A stretch of DNA of 64,000 nucleotides from Trileptium ribeirensis (taxonomy: Eukaryota; Nematoda; Enoplea; Enoplida; Thoracostomopsidae), in assembly GCA_030248225.1 (NCBI GenBank), contig JASANE010012524.1, positions 1 to 64,000 of the forward strand. Reading direction: 5' to 3'. The notes below the pieces were generated by a model. It ran no database searches and was not told the origin of the DNA. It saw nothing but the letters and a program-made list of their open reading frames with translations. Shown piece by piece: positions 35,325 to 47,021 of the stretch. The position numbers and the translations under genes were made by a program. Numbering within the stretch: position 1 is the first letter of the stretch; every line of letters starts with the position of its first letter.

Positions 35325-35702
35325 TTACAGAAGAGTATGATATTCGGCTATACCTACTCATTCATGTCCTTTATGTTACCCGATAATGTGGTTGTTTTAC
35401 GGCCCACTCCCAAAGAATTGCAGGGTTACTACCGCTGAAGGTTGTCTGGAGGTATCGGCTACTCCCCTTAGGATTCTTGGAACGATATGAACTGTCAGGT
35501 CGCCAATAACCAATCAGATTCGAGCATTAGTGACAGAGCGTCATACTCTTCTAGAAAAAAGAATTGCAGGGGTACTACCGCTGAAGGTTGTCTGGAGGTA
35601 TCGGCTACTCCCCTTAGGATTCTTGGAACGATATCAACTGTCAGGTCGCCAATAATCAATCATATTCGAGCATTAGTGACAGAGCGCCATACTATTCTGT
35701 AA
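35325..35702. mobile_element. MITE-like element with internal tandem duplication
   Basis: The left end TTACAGAAGAGTATGA and right end, read inverted as TTACAGAATAGTATGG, form 16-bp imperfect inverted repeats. Inside, a segment of 146 bp is duplicated in tandem (copies from 35412 and 35558, both starting AAAGAATTGCAGGG), and the internal junction repeats the end motif TCATACTCTTCT. Related sequence occurs at 2383-2600, and short ends at about 8729 and 57073. Confidence 0.8.
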
Positions 35703-38700
35703 AAATTCTAATGGGCTCTTGGTACTTATTCTGCATAACGATACTACTTTCATTCCATAACGACCGATGTTGTTTTGCAATAAATTCACGGGATTTTCAT
35801 TTCACCCGAAATTGAATAACTCCCTAAAAGACAGGAGAATTTTACGTAAGGTGTGCTTACTATTGCCTCGTTAGCTACTGAAGGACTCAAAAATTTAAGA
35901 TTTGTATATATTGTATATAGATTGTATGTATTGCAGGCTGTAATCAGGTGTATTCGTTGCGCTCTTAAAAGCTGTGTCCTGGTTTTAGGGGAGAAAACAA
36001 ATTTTCTAGCTCTGCTCAAGTTCGAAATTCTATCTGTCAAACTTGGTGTCAGCATAGCTATTGTTTTAAGCTTATTGGCATTTACAAAAACTGATCATGA
36101 TACATCAATTAGATATGGCAATTGCTAAAGGTCTCTTGCAGTTTTTGTTTTCATTTTCATGCGGTAGGATAGTTTTTTTAAAATAGTAACTGCATCACAA
36201 TGTCTGGTAAATAGGAATATTTTTGATCATGTAAACTGACTTCTGCTTTGCTTTACGATCAAATACAATGTAACATTACCTAATTGAAAATTGGAAATGA
36301 TTATTCACGTAAATGATTGTCTTTAACAAATATAAAAGTCAACAAAATGGCGAAAATGGGAAATAGTTTCGCATCGCACTAAAAATTAATTGTGTGTTTA
36401 TACGTAGCAGAGGAGAGAAAAAATTATTTTATTTATGCAATTTATTTTATGTATTTAAATTCTTGTTGATTCTGAATGGTCACTTACGCTCAGTTATTAC
36501 TGAAAGGTCTGAGTTTCAAAATGCAGTTTTTCGGTTGGTTTCTCGTCTACTGCACTGTGAATAAATCATATTATCCCAGAGCTTAGCAAACGAATAATAA
36601 GATTTTGATGCATTACACGTATTCTAAGATATATGGAAAATTGATGGTCACTAAAAGGTACGGCCAGTTCGTGCTGCCGCAACGGTGTAACACTGATGCT
36701 GCTATGCGAAAGCGGATGTTTTAGCTGTGTGAAGACGGTGTACAACTGCCATATACAAGTTATCTGATGTGTTCCTAAGCCAAGGCTTGTGTTATCGGCC
36801 AATCTCAATATTTTGTAACTCGATGATTTTGTAACAAAGTGCAATATATTCTTATTGCTGTCTTCATTTTGGGTACACCATGTTTGTCGATATCTCCATT
36901 ACTCGGTCCTATATTATCTAAGATTGACTCAGACTCAGTTATACTTGATTCTTTTGCTAAGTCACAGGAACTGACCCAAATGAGTAAAATTTAGTACAGC
37001 GTTTGTACAGACATATTTAACCAAAGCTTTCCAACTGCAATACTGTGATGAACAGCAGCACTTCCGACTTATGACCCTTGACTCCTACTGCAGCTCTATC
37101 AGCTCATCCTAATTGTGGAACAGTAGTCGTCAACGTTATTTAAGATTTACTCAGATCGATAGAATAGTGTCGTAATACCTGGCTATACTTGTGCTCCATT
37201 TTCACTGACATGTGCTTGGTTGTGTAAAAAAATGCTAAACATTCATGATCAAGCGAGATACCGAAAAGCATAAACATGCAGCTAGACTAGTTCAACCGCA
37301 ATATATAATTGATAGGTGTCCAAAGTCCGTCCTCTTAGAGAGGATATGGTTTCGGCGGGAAGGGAGACTGTCCTGGAACAAGGAGTAAATCAGTGATAAA
37401 GAGCAAATATTTCCTCCATTGCACGCAATTTCTCCTAATAATTTCTTCGATTTTCTCAATTTTCCTGTAAAATTTTGTAATTTCGCTAAAATACTAAAAC
37501 TTTCCGCATGCTATTGGTGCGGAGAGAGAGCAGGACATGGGAGAATTATAATATGGGAATTTAGTGTAGCTGTTAATCTTCTATGGATACCTATACCGCA
37601 ACATAAAAAAATTAGTACTACATGTATATATGTTGTATTATCGTGACTGGTAAAGAGCCGAATTTCAAACGTACAAATCCGAAATTCCACACCCAGGGTT
37701 CCCATCACGTTTTTGAATTTTTAAGCAGTTCAAGTAGATGAGTGCTTGAATTTGCCTTCAAAAAAGAAGCACTGAAAGTTCGTTAATATTTGACAACTTT
37801 TTTTGTTAATAACTTTCTTCAAATTTGGCCTATTTGTGCCATTTTTTACAGAATTTTTGCCTAATTTTTGGCAAATTTCCTAAAATCTGCGCAGCGCCTT
37901 GGGCGCGGAAAGGACCTGGAGTGCGGAGCTTTAGGGAACCCCTCATATTATAGGCCAGGGATCCCTCAAATCATACTTTGATGTGCCCGATATCATAGTG
38001 CCGGCTCTGGATTCTGTTATGGAATATTATTAATTTATGCCGTTAAAATTGATATCTTTCCGTTGAAAATATATCTAGCCCCTTCCTAAGAAATGTGAGC
38101 TTAGCTTTTACAAGAACACTATTTTAATACCTAATCGTCAAAAAGATGTAGAATTGAAACGAATATCACAAAAAGAATAAATGTCAGACACAAATCGTAG
38201 TGAGGAAACGTTCGCCTATATTATATAGTGGTTTTTCACAGAGTTCTATATATTAAACAACTTTACTCCCACGTCACATACCAACACCTTAAATTTATAT
38301 TCTACCAGTCCTGATATATAGCTCTAGCAATGATATGCAGGTAAAAGAAATTTGCTAAATAGCGAGAAAAATTCATCTTAAATGACTAAATTCACAGAAT
38401 ACGGTGTTCTATGAAAAATATAAAACAAATTTTATGCTTAAACAAAAAATTTATTGTTTCTTAAAGATTAAATATTTGTGCAGCTGACTAGTGCAAAGAA
38501 TTTTGACGATGATTTAGTTGAATGACTATAGCATAGAGCCACATGTCTCAACTACCCTAGGATGCAACTGTACTAGGTACCCTGTGCTAAGGTGGATTTA
38601 TAACAGTGAATTCTACTTTTTACTTTTTAATCCTTAACTTTTAACCGGCTCCTTATACACTGACAATATACATTGACACAGTATATTTTTGAATAATTTA

Positions 38701-39944
38701 TTTGCTTCAAAATGACGTATGTTCGCCCCGTCAGTTACTTACAGGCACATAAGTCGCTGATATTTATAGTCATAACAGTTGTATTTTGCAACAAACTTTT
38801 GATCAGTATGATGTATAATCCAAACTAGTTATAATTATCGGTGCAATTTTGCTACTGCTGGAACCAAGCCTACGCTGTCCGCAGCTCTTTTTCGGACGAT
38901 ATTACGTCTTGCCCAAAAATTGACATGGTCCCGTATTGTTTCACAAATTAGACAATAGGAAATGTGGACAAGTTTGACACATTTGACAAATTCTACAGTT
39001 GGTAAGCGATAATGATAGAAAGCATCGGGTGTCCATCAAATTTAAATATACCCTTAATAAACATGATTTTTGAAATCACATGCTATTTCACAGTGAACAT
39101 GTGCCTAAAAAGGTGCCTTGACCCGGTTCCAGTTTACATTATAAAAATGTAATTACAAGCATCGCTTCAGCACTTGAACAATAAGTTTTACCATGTATTT
39201 CTAGCTAATGTCAAATTCCTAATAAAAAAACTAAAGTTTATAAAGCACTGTAAAATTTTGGTATCTTTATCTTTAATGAATTATAGTGATGGCAAACTAT
39301 GTTCATTCAGTCCAAAACGCTCGCCACACGTCGCTTTTTGTTTTATCGGAACCCAGCGGTAGAATTTGCTATTCGATAACCTATTACCACATTACAAAAG
39401 CACAGCACAACTAAACGATTAATAGACAATACATTATAAAGGTTGAAAATATTTTCACATCCCTAGTTGAACGGCCCAAGTAATCCTAACATTGTTACGT
39501 TCTATCGTTAGAAGAAAGAACAGCTTAGAGTGGGGGTTGGGGCAGCCGCCCCTAGATAGGCTTAGTCTATGTCTCATAAGGCTAAGGATTATGCTTAGAA
39601 TATCGAGAACGGCATGACATGCATTGCACTTATGCCGCTCATGGTACTTTGTTCGTCACAGCGACGATTGTTTTGTGAAATCTATTCCACCTTAAAACTG
39701 CGCACTTTTGGCTCCACTGTCGTGATATATTTACACTTGCAAATTTTCATATGAATTGGAACAATTTTCAAAAAAATGGTTCTTGTTATGACAGCAATAT
39801 TGAGTTTTCTTACAAATACGCCGATAAACTGAAACAAATCGTGTCATGCAAAACTTACTAACATGATAAATCGCGCGTTGTTATTTATATATTGTTACAA
39901 AGTCTAGACATAGATACAGTGGCCAGTGTAACCTTTAGATGTTA
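35703..39944. other. Region between K2P 5' end and the palindrome
   Basis: No exon recognised, although the missing Shaw T1 exons might be expected upstream of 39945. Two copies of the dispersed repeat seen at 13590-13930 lie at 37400-37530 and 37795-37930. An inverted copy of the ATGCCGTTCTCGAT element lies at about 39520-39630. K2P promoter elements should be just above 35087, but I cannot identify them. Confidence 0.5.
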
Positions 39945-42658
39945 ACTTCTTGCGCGTGTTGGAAATGCAAGTTTTAACATTTCGCTGATTCTCAATATTA
40001 TATTCGGTTGGTCTAGTCTGCATTGGTTTATGGCCAATTTGTACCAACTGTTTTTCATTTTCTATTACAGGAGCAATGACGTGGTTACTGATTGATCAGA
40101 TATTAAAAAAAGACATTATTACGTCTTAGTAGTTGACTAAAGTCCTGTAACACTATGGTTGTAGGTGTGAATCCCACGTCTATATAGGCTTTCTAATATC
40201 CTGAACTATCATGTTAGCTTAAGACGATTATGTTTTGTAATTTGGCACATGTTAAAATGGAAAAAAGTATGTATCCAGTAAATTTGTCAGCTTGGTAATT
40301 GTTTACTGTATGTTGACAAGTATCACAAATATTTAAAAGCGCACTACCAAATGAAGTATAATTTTGACAGCATTCTTCAAAATTATTGCTGTCCCAAAAA
40401 ACCAATACTCCACTCCGCTTTTTCCTAATATGAAAAACGCAGATGGAAAATGAGCCGCACACATTCTTGAAAAGAATTTCATTTTCGGTTCATTTATTCT
40501 AAAAATTATTGTTTTAAAAATACTGTGGTTATACCTATAGAAAAACCTCTATGAAACCTTTACTAACCTTGATAAAATGGTTTTCGGATTTGGTTCAATA
40601 TGGTCGGCATAATAAACCAAGGCAGCAAAAATGACAATTCCCGGTGTTAAGAAAAACACAAGCAGAATTAGTTCCTTTGCCGACGCTCTTCGGAAGGTAT
40701 GTATCAATATTTTAAGTCCGGAGGAATGTTGTGTAAGCTTGAAATGAAGCGCCGTATAATAAGGAATAATTGAAAAAAATTAGAGGACATCCTGATTTTC
40801 CTATTTGCTGAATGGCATGTTTCATAATATCGTCAACGTAAAAGGACATTGTTGCAATAAAATCAATAACTTGTGATCTAACTAAGTACAAATTAAGAAT
40901 TTATTTGGACAAATTAGAAGAATAGAACATTAAATTCAAACGTAAACCATAAATTACAAATTAGCTCAATATGATAAAATGCTTCGTGAGGTTTCGCTCT
41001 GAATTTTATCAATCGACCAGAAGGCGTTGATATGCCTTTAAACGCGAAATTGCCGACGACGGAAGGGTTATTTTAGGTTTCCGGCGTTGTCGTAATGGTA
41101 ACGTTTATTTAAATAAATATCGGCAGTTTCATTTGAAGAAGCATACGAAGTACTAGTAGCAGATACGGTTGTATTCGGATTAATCTGGAATCATTACTAC
41201 CAGGTGGTATTGAAATGAGTCTCGGGATTCTAAAAAAGTCAGGATGCGTTTTGAGCACAGAAGGAAAATATGGATACGCAAATGAAAAATACTGAGATCA
41301 CCGCTATTGCCTAAAATTATGAATCATGTACTTCGTTTATCGACTTATCACAAAACAGTAATAACGCCCAACAAGATGAATCTGAGCAAACATGGGAGGT
41401 GATGCTGTTAGAAGAATTTGTGAGTAACATACATTTCCCAATGTTTGTACGGGACTAGTATTCATAATAAAGCGACTAAATGCTTATCTTGCCCTATAAA
41501 TTCAAAGCTCTATTTTTCTATCAAATATTTGTCTCTAGAAATAGGCTGCGCTGCGCCAAAGCTTTAAAACTGATTGCCGTTATTAAAGAAAACCAAAGAG
41601 CAATATTTTAAAGTAAAATTATTATTTAGTTGTACCAATTAAATAAGATTAATCATATTTTAAACAATGCAAGTATCAAACAAATTAAAATTTTTGAATT
41701 TATTGAAAGATGTGTTCACACGTTCAAACGTTCACTCAAACAGCTAAGTGTTATAAATGTTATATATAACTTAGCTAGCTAATTAACAATATAATCACAA
41801 CTTCGACAAAATGTGCATTTGGGCATACGGTATTGTGTTCTCTAGCATCTTATACTTTGAAACCGTACTCCAGTGCATGTTTTAGTAAGATATAATACAA
41901 ATGCGATGGCCTAACAAAGGGTTTACAGATATTAAATTATTCCCTCCATGTAAACACCTGATAGCACATCTACAATACATATCTTATTGTTTGGATTAAA
42001 GTGACCAGTGTTTTTGATCAAAAATAAAAAATTAACATATGTTTTAATAATACCCATTTTGCCAAGTAAAACACAAAATGTGCAGATAACAGATCATAGA
42101 ATAACAAATCATCACGCAAAGTAGTAAGGTGTGATGGCATCTTTGACTGGACTGTTCCGTTGAAGCTGAATAGCGGAATTTCATTTTTTAATCTGGATAT
42201 TTCGGTAGGACCGTTGTCGTTCCGTTATTTAAATTCACCGTTTATCAAATTTCTTATCGTCAGGAAATATCGTGATAAACAGGTTTCCGCAGATTATCTT
42301 TTCTCTAGCGCTATGTTTACCTGATTACGTTTCTATACGTCGTGTGCCTATATTTGTTGCAACCACAGACTTTGCAAATGAAAAAAACGTAACGGTCAAG
42401 GTGTTGAACACGGAACCTTCAGGTAGGTATGGCGGCGCATTGCCTAAATTATGCATGGGGTGCGGCAGCGGATCTCCTGTTTTATGGCATTCGCAGCCAT
42501 AGTTGTCGAAGAACAAGCCGTCAAGGGATACATGTTGCAAACTAGAAATTCTTTTACCTTCCGAATAAGCTCTTGCCAATTTTACAGCTTTCCACATTGG
42601 AGACACGCTGCCCAAGAAGATTATGAGCATAGTAAGGCTCGAACCCAATGCCCAATTA
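39945..42658. repeat. Left arm of 5.7 kb imperfect palindrome
   Basis: The arm reads as the reverse complement of 43015-45670. Checkpoints: 40071-40080 (GAGCAATGAC) pairs with 45537-45546, and 42271-42275 pairs with 43401-43405. The sum of paired coordinates moves from 85617 to 85676, which means a net 59-bp indel difference. By eye the arms agree at most positions, with scattered substitutions and small indels. This arm carries the broken copy of the Shaw S1-S5 exon. Confidence 0.93.
40568..41310 (-). pseudogene. Inverted, broken copy of Shaw S1-S5 exon
   Basis: Read on the minus strand, this matches the exon at 44351-45066, including the acceptor (AATTTTAG) and donor (GGTTAGTA) surroundings. 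It is disabled in several ways: an extra G gives TTCTGTGCTC where the intact copy has TTCTGTCTC, extra T bases follow GACTT, a TAA replaces the Glu after DVL just before S4, and the S4 start is altered. The pore exon has no copy in this arm. It is therefore a truncated pseudogene created by the inverted duplication. Confidence 0.9.
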
Positions 42659-42705
42659 CCCGGAGACCTGCCGTTTAACCACTGCGCTGCACGACCATAA
42701 GCTTT
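42628..42705 (-). mobile_element. tRNA-like SINE head at the palindrome spacer
   Basis: The minus strand has GCAGCGCAGTGGTTAAACGG followed about 30 bp later by GGGTTCGAGCC. AGCGCAGTGG fits a degenerate pol III A box and GGTTCGAGCC a near-perfect B box. The tRNA-like segment begins in the spacer and runs into the left arm. The 148-codon minus-strand frame across it (42771-42325) is probably a SINE by-product. Confidence 0.55.
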
Positions 42706-43014
42706 AAGCTTAATAAGAAGAAATACATCACAGACCAAGGTGCTAAGCTTAGATTTGCGAACAATATCCATTAAAAAATAATAATTTTACAAACTAACAT
42801 TTGTAACAATTAGATGCATAAATGACAACATCTATTACAACAAAATACGCCGGAAAATTCCGGTTCTCATGCGTTGAGTGATACTGAATATTGTGACACT
42901 GGAAATTGCCATAATATTCATACAATCCAAGACGGACAATATATTGGTGCAAATTGCGATAAATTAAATCTTTGATCATCAAATGTTGTTTTCAGTATAT
43001 ATACGGTAGGAATT
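42659..43014. other. Palindrome spacer
   Basis: About 356 bp of single-copy sequence separates the two arms. It includes the start of the tRNA-like segment and otherwise AT-rich sequence without recognised genes. Confidence 0.85.
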
Positions 43015-45670
43015 CCGTAATGGGCATTGGGCTCAGCCTTTACTATGCTCATAATCTTCCTTGGCAGCGTGTCTCAGATGTGGAAAGCTGTAAAATTGGC
43101 AAGAGCTTATTCGGAAGGTAAAAGGATTTCTCATTTGCAACATGTATACCCTTGACGGCTTGTTCTTCGACAACTATGGCTGCGAATGCCATAAAACAGG
43201 AGATCCGCTGCCGCACCCCATGCATAATTTAGGCAATGCGCCGCCATCCCTACCTGAAGGTTCCGTGTAGACACCTTGGCTTTTAAGTTTTTCATTGCAA
43301 AGTATGTTGGTTGCAACAAATATAGGCACACGACGTATAGAAACATTAATAGCTTAGAACATAACGCTCAGAGAAAAGATAATCTGCGGAAACCTGTTTA
43401 TCACGATATTTCCTGACGATAAGAAATTTGATAAACGGTGAATTTAAATAACGGAACGACAACGGTCCTACCGAAATATCCAGATTAAAAAATGAAATTC
43501 CGCTATTCAGCTTCAACGGAACAGTCCAGTCAAAGATGCCATCACACCTTACTACTTTGCGTGATGATTTGTTATTCTATGATCTGTTATCTGCACATTT
43601 TGTGTTTTACTTGGCAAAATGGGTATTATTAAAACATATGTTAATTTTTTATTTTTGATCAAAAACACTGGTCACTTTAATCCAAACAATAAGATATGTA
43701 TTGTAGATGTGCTATCAGGTGTTTACATGGAGGGAATAATTTAATATCTGTAAACCCTTTGTTAGGCCATCGCATTTGTATTAATACTTGAATTTAACAC
43801 TATGGGAGTACGGTTTCAAAGTATAAGATGCTAGAGAACACAATACCTATGCCCAAATGCACATTTGTCGAAGTTGTGATCACATTGTTAGCTAGCTAAG
43901 TTATATATAACATTTATAACACTTAGCTGTTTGAGTGAAACGTTTGAACGTGTGAACACATCTTTCAATAAATTCAAAAATTTTAATTTGTTTGATACTT
44001 GCATTGTTTAGATTATTGGAATCTTATTTAATTGATAACTAAATATAATTTTACTCTTAAAATATTGCTCTTTGGTTTTTTCCAAGGACGGCAATCAGTT
44101 TTAAAGCTTTGGCGCAGCGCAGCCTATTTCGGAGAATATATTTGATAGAAAAATAGAGCTTTGAATTTATAGGGCAATATAAGCATTTAGTCGCTTTATT
44201 ATGAATACAGTCCGGTACAAACATTGGGAAATGTATGTTACTCACAAGTTCTCCCAACAGCATCACCTCCCATGTTTGTCGTATTCATATGGTTGAGCGT
44301 TATTACTGTTTTGTCAGTCGATAAACGAAGTACATGATTCATAATTTTAGGCAATAGCGGTGATCTCAGTATTTTTCATTTGCGTATCAATATTTTCCTT
44401 CTGTCTCAAAACGCATCCTGACTTTAGAATCCCGAGACTTATTTCAATACCACCTGGAGCAACGACTACAGGGTACCCAAATACAACCGTATCTGCTACT
44501 AGTACTTCGTATGCTTCTTCAAATGAAACTGCCGATAGCTATTCGGAAAACGTTACTACTACGACAACGCCGGAACCTAGAACCCTTCCGTCGTCGGCAA
44601 TTTCGCGTTTAAAGGCATATCAACGCCTTTGGGCAATTGATAAAATCCAAACGGAACCTCACGAAGCATTTTATTATATTGAGCTAATTTGTAATATATG
44701 GTTTACGTTTGAGCTCAGTGTTCGATTTACATTTTGTCCAAATAAATTCGTATTTGTTCGTAGTCCGATTAATATTATTGATTTTATTGCAACAATGTCC
44801 TTTTACGTTGACTATATTATGAAACATGCCATTCAGCAAATGGAAAATCAGGATGTCCTCGAATTTTTTTCAATTATTCGTATTATGCGTCTATTCAAGC
44901 TTACACAGCATTCCTCCGGACTTAAAATATTGATACATACCTTCCGAGCGTCGGCAAAGGAACTAATTCTGCTTGTGTTTTTCTTAATACTGGGAATTGT
45001 CATTTTTGCTGCCTTGGTTTATTATGCCGAACGTATCGAACCAAATCCGGAAAACGATTTTATCAGGTTAGTAAAGGTTTCATAGAGGTTTTTCTATAGG
45101 ATAACCACAGTATTTTTAAAACAATAATTTTAGAGAATGAACCGAAAACTGAACTTTCTTCGTAATGTGTGCGGTCATTTTCCATCTGTGTTTTTCATAT
45201 AGGAAGTGACTGCAGTATTGGTTTTTCGTAACAGCAATAATTTTGAAGAATGCTGTCAAAATTATACTTCATTTGGTAGTGCGCTTTTAGATTTGACAAT
45301 ACTTGTCAACATACAGTAAGCAATTACGAAGCTACAAATTTACTGGATACATACTTTTTCATTTTAACATGTGCCAATTATAAACATAATTGTTGAAGCT
45401 AACATGATAGTTCAGGATATTAGAAAGCCTATATAGATGTGGGATTCACACCTACAACCATAGTGTTACAGGACTTTAGTCAACTACTAAGACGTAATAA
45501 TGTCTTTTTTTAATATCTGATCAATCAGTAACCACGTCATTGCTCCTGTAATAGAAACTGAAAAACAGTTGTAAGTAGTCGGCCATAAACCAATGCAGAC
45601 TAGACCAACCGATAATATTGAGAATCAGCGAAATGTTAAAACTTGCATTTCCAACACACGCAAAAAGGCA
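43015..45670. repeat. Right arm of 5.7 kb imperfect palindrome
   Basis: This is the reverse complement of 39945-42658 and contains the intact Shaw exon at 44351-45066 with intronic sequence on both sides. The arm ends near GCATTTCCAACACACG at 45645-45660, after which the two sides diverge. The inner end is near 43015 (GTAATGGGCATTGGG). Confidence 0.93.
44351..45066 (+). CDS. Shaw: Shaw (Kv3)-type voltage-gated K+ channel, exon with S1-S5
   Basis: The exon follows AATTTTAG, opens in phase 0 and ends at ATCAG/GTTAGT in phase 2. S1 is [19 protein letters not shown], then FCLKTHP. The S1-S2 linker is rich in Ser and Thr and has NTT, NET and NVT sequons. S2 is [21 protein letters not shown]3 [18 protein letters not shown], and S4 [18 protein letters not shown] carries the gating charges. 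S5 is [20 protein letters not shown], then [14 protein letters not shown]. The order and wording are those of Shaw/Kv3 channels, which open at depolarised voltages and repolarise neurons as tetramers. The preceding T1 (tetramerisation) exon is not visible in the window. The whole exon lies in the right arm of the palindrome. Confidence 0.93.
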
Positions 45671-46048
45671 TATCGCAAAGTATTGTGTGTTAACTTTTTG
45701 CGCCTGGCGTATATTCGCCCGCGTATTGTTATTCGGACGTTTTCTGATGTTAACTAAGGAATCAAACAACAGTTCATAGACAGTTCAGTAGTTTACGTAA
45801 TCCAGATGCTATACCTGACGCCAATTTGGGTTCGTCAAACATTGCACGAAATGCTAGCTATTTCGTGCGCTAAAAAATTAAATTGCAATGTGAGATTCAG
45901 GAAGAATAAACTTTAGTTTCACTTACGTAATGTTCTGTCGAAAACGTATATATAATACGACGAAGTTCTTTATAGAATTAAAATTGCCCAAGTTTTTGAG
46001 CAATATATTTTTATTTAAATGTATAACGCAAGTTCTTTCGTTTTTCAG

Positions 46049-46286
46049 CATACCACTAGGGTTGTGGTGGGCGATTGTCACAATGACAACGGTCGGATAC
46101 GGCGATATGGCACCGAAAACATATCTTGGAATGATCGTTGGTAGCCTTTGTGCCCTTACCGGTGTACTAACTATTGCTCTTCCAGTGCCTGTGATTGTGA
46201 GCAATTTTGCAATGTTTTACTCGCACACTCAAGCCCGTGCAAAATTACCCAAAAAGCGTCGACGTGTATTACCTGCGGAACAAATA
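46049..46286 (+). CDS. Shaw: Shaw (Kv3)-type K+ channel, pore and S6 exon
   Basis: The exon starts after CGTTTTTCAG and its first C completes the Ser codon from the previous exon, giving [12 protein letters not shown]. The pore helix and filter are [20 protein letters not shown]6 is [20 protein letters not shown] with the PVP hinge of Shaker-related channels, then [20 protein letters not shown]. That last run is a hallmark of the Shaw class. It ends phase 0 at CAAATA/GTAAGT. It is outside the palindrome, so the inverted copy lacks a pore. Confidence 0.96.
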
Positions 46287-46291
46287 GTAAG

Positions 46292-47021
46292 TCGAAATTG
46301 TGTGTGCATAGTTTCACATGTTCCTTTGACTGCCAATCTACTTGTAATTTGGCAACACTAATAAATTGAAAAGTTATCAAATTTGTGTGTATGCATATTT
46401 TCAGATCTTCCTTTGACTGCCAAGCCATGTGTAATTTTGAACACTAATATTTTTAAAAGTTATCAAAATTGCCTGTATACATATTTTCAGGTCTTCTTTT
46501 AACTGTAAATCCAGGTGTAAATTGGTAACACTAATAATTTGAAAAGTTATCAAAATTGTGTGTATGCATATTTTCAGGTCTTCGTTTGACTGGCAAGCCA
46601 CGTGTAATTTGGCAACACTAATAAATTGAAAAGTTATCAAAATTGTGTGTATGCATATTTTCAGATCTTCTTTGACTGAAAAGCCATGTGTAATTTGATA
46701 ACACTAATAAATTGAAAAGTTATCAAAATTGTGTTTATGCATATTTTCAGATCTTCCTTTGACTGCCGAGCCATGTGTAATTTGGTAACACTAATAAATT
46801 GAAAAGTTATCAAAATTGCATGTATGCATATTTTCAGGTCTTCTTTTATCTGTAAATCCACGTGTAAATTGGTAACACTAATAAATTGAAAAGTTATCAA
46901 AACTGTGTGTATGCATATTTTCAGGTCTTCTTTTTACTGCCAATCACCCCAGCCACGTATGCCATGGTAGTAAAATAAATTGAAGATTTGTCATAAATGT
47001 GACCCATTTGCATATTTTCAG
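46292..47021. repeat. 87-bp intronic minisatellite with repeated acceptor-like sites
   Basis: Starting a few bases after the pore exon's donor, about eight units of 86-87 bp each carry GCATATTTTCAG, a CTTTGACTGCCAA part and TTTGGTAACACTAATAAATT. The acceptor-like AG falls at 46404, 46490, 46577, 46664, 46750, 46837, 46924 and 47021. Because 87 is a multiple of three, minus-strand frames (46401-46640, 46661-46900) stay open; these are artefacts. Confidence 0.93.

Noticed and set aside
42325..42771. 148-codon minus-strand frame at the palindrome spacer
   Set aside because: It runs through a tRNA-like SINE head and into the arm; the matching right-arm copy is frameshifted, and no domain is recognised.
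46401..46900. Minus-strand repeat frames downstream of the pore exon
   Set aside because: They are translations of the 87-bp intronic minisatellite on the strand opposite to the gene.
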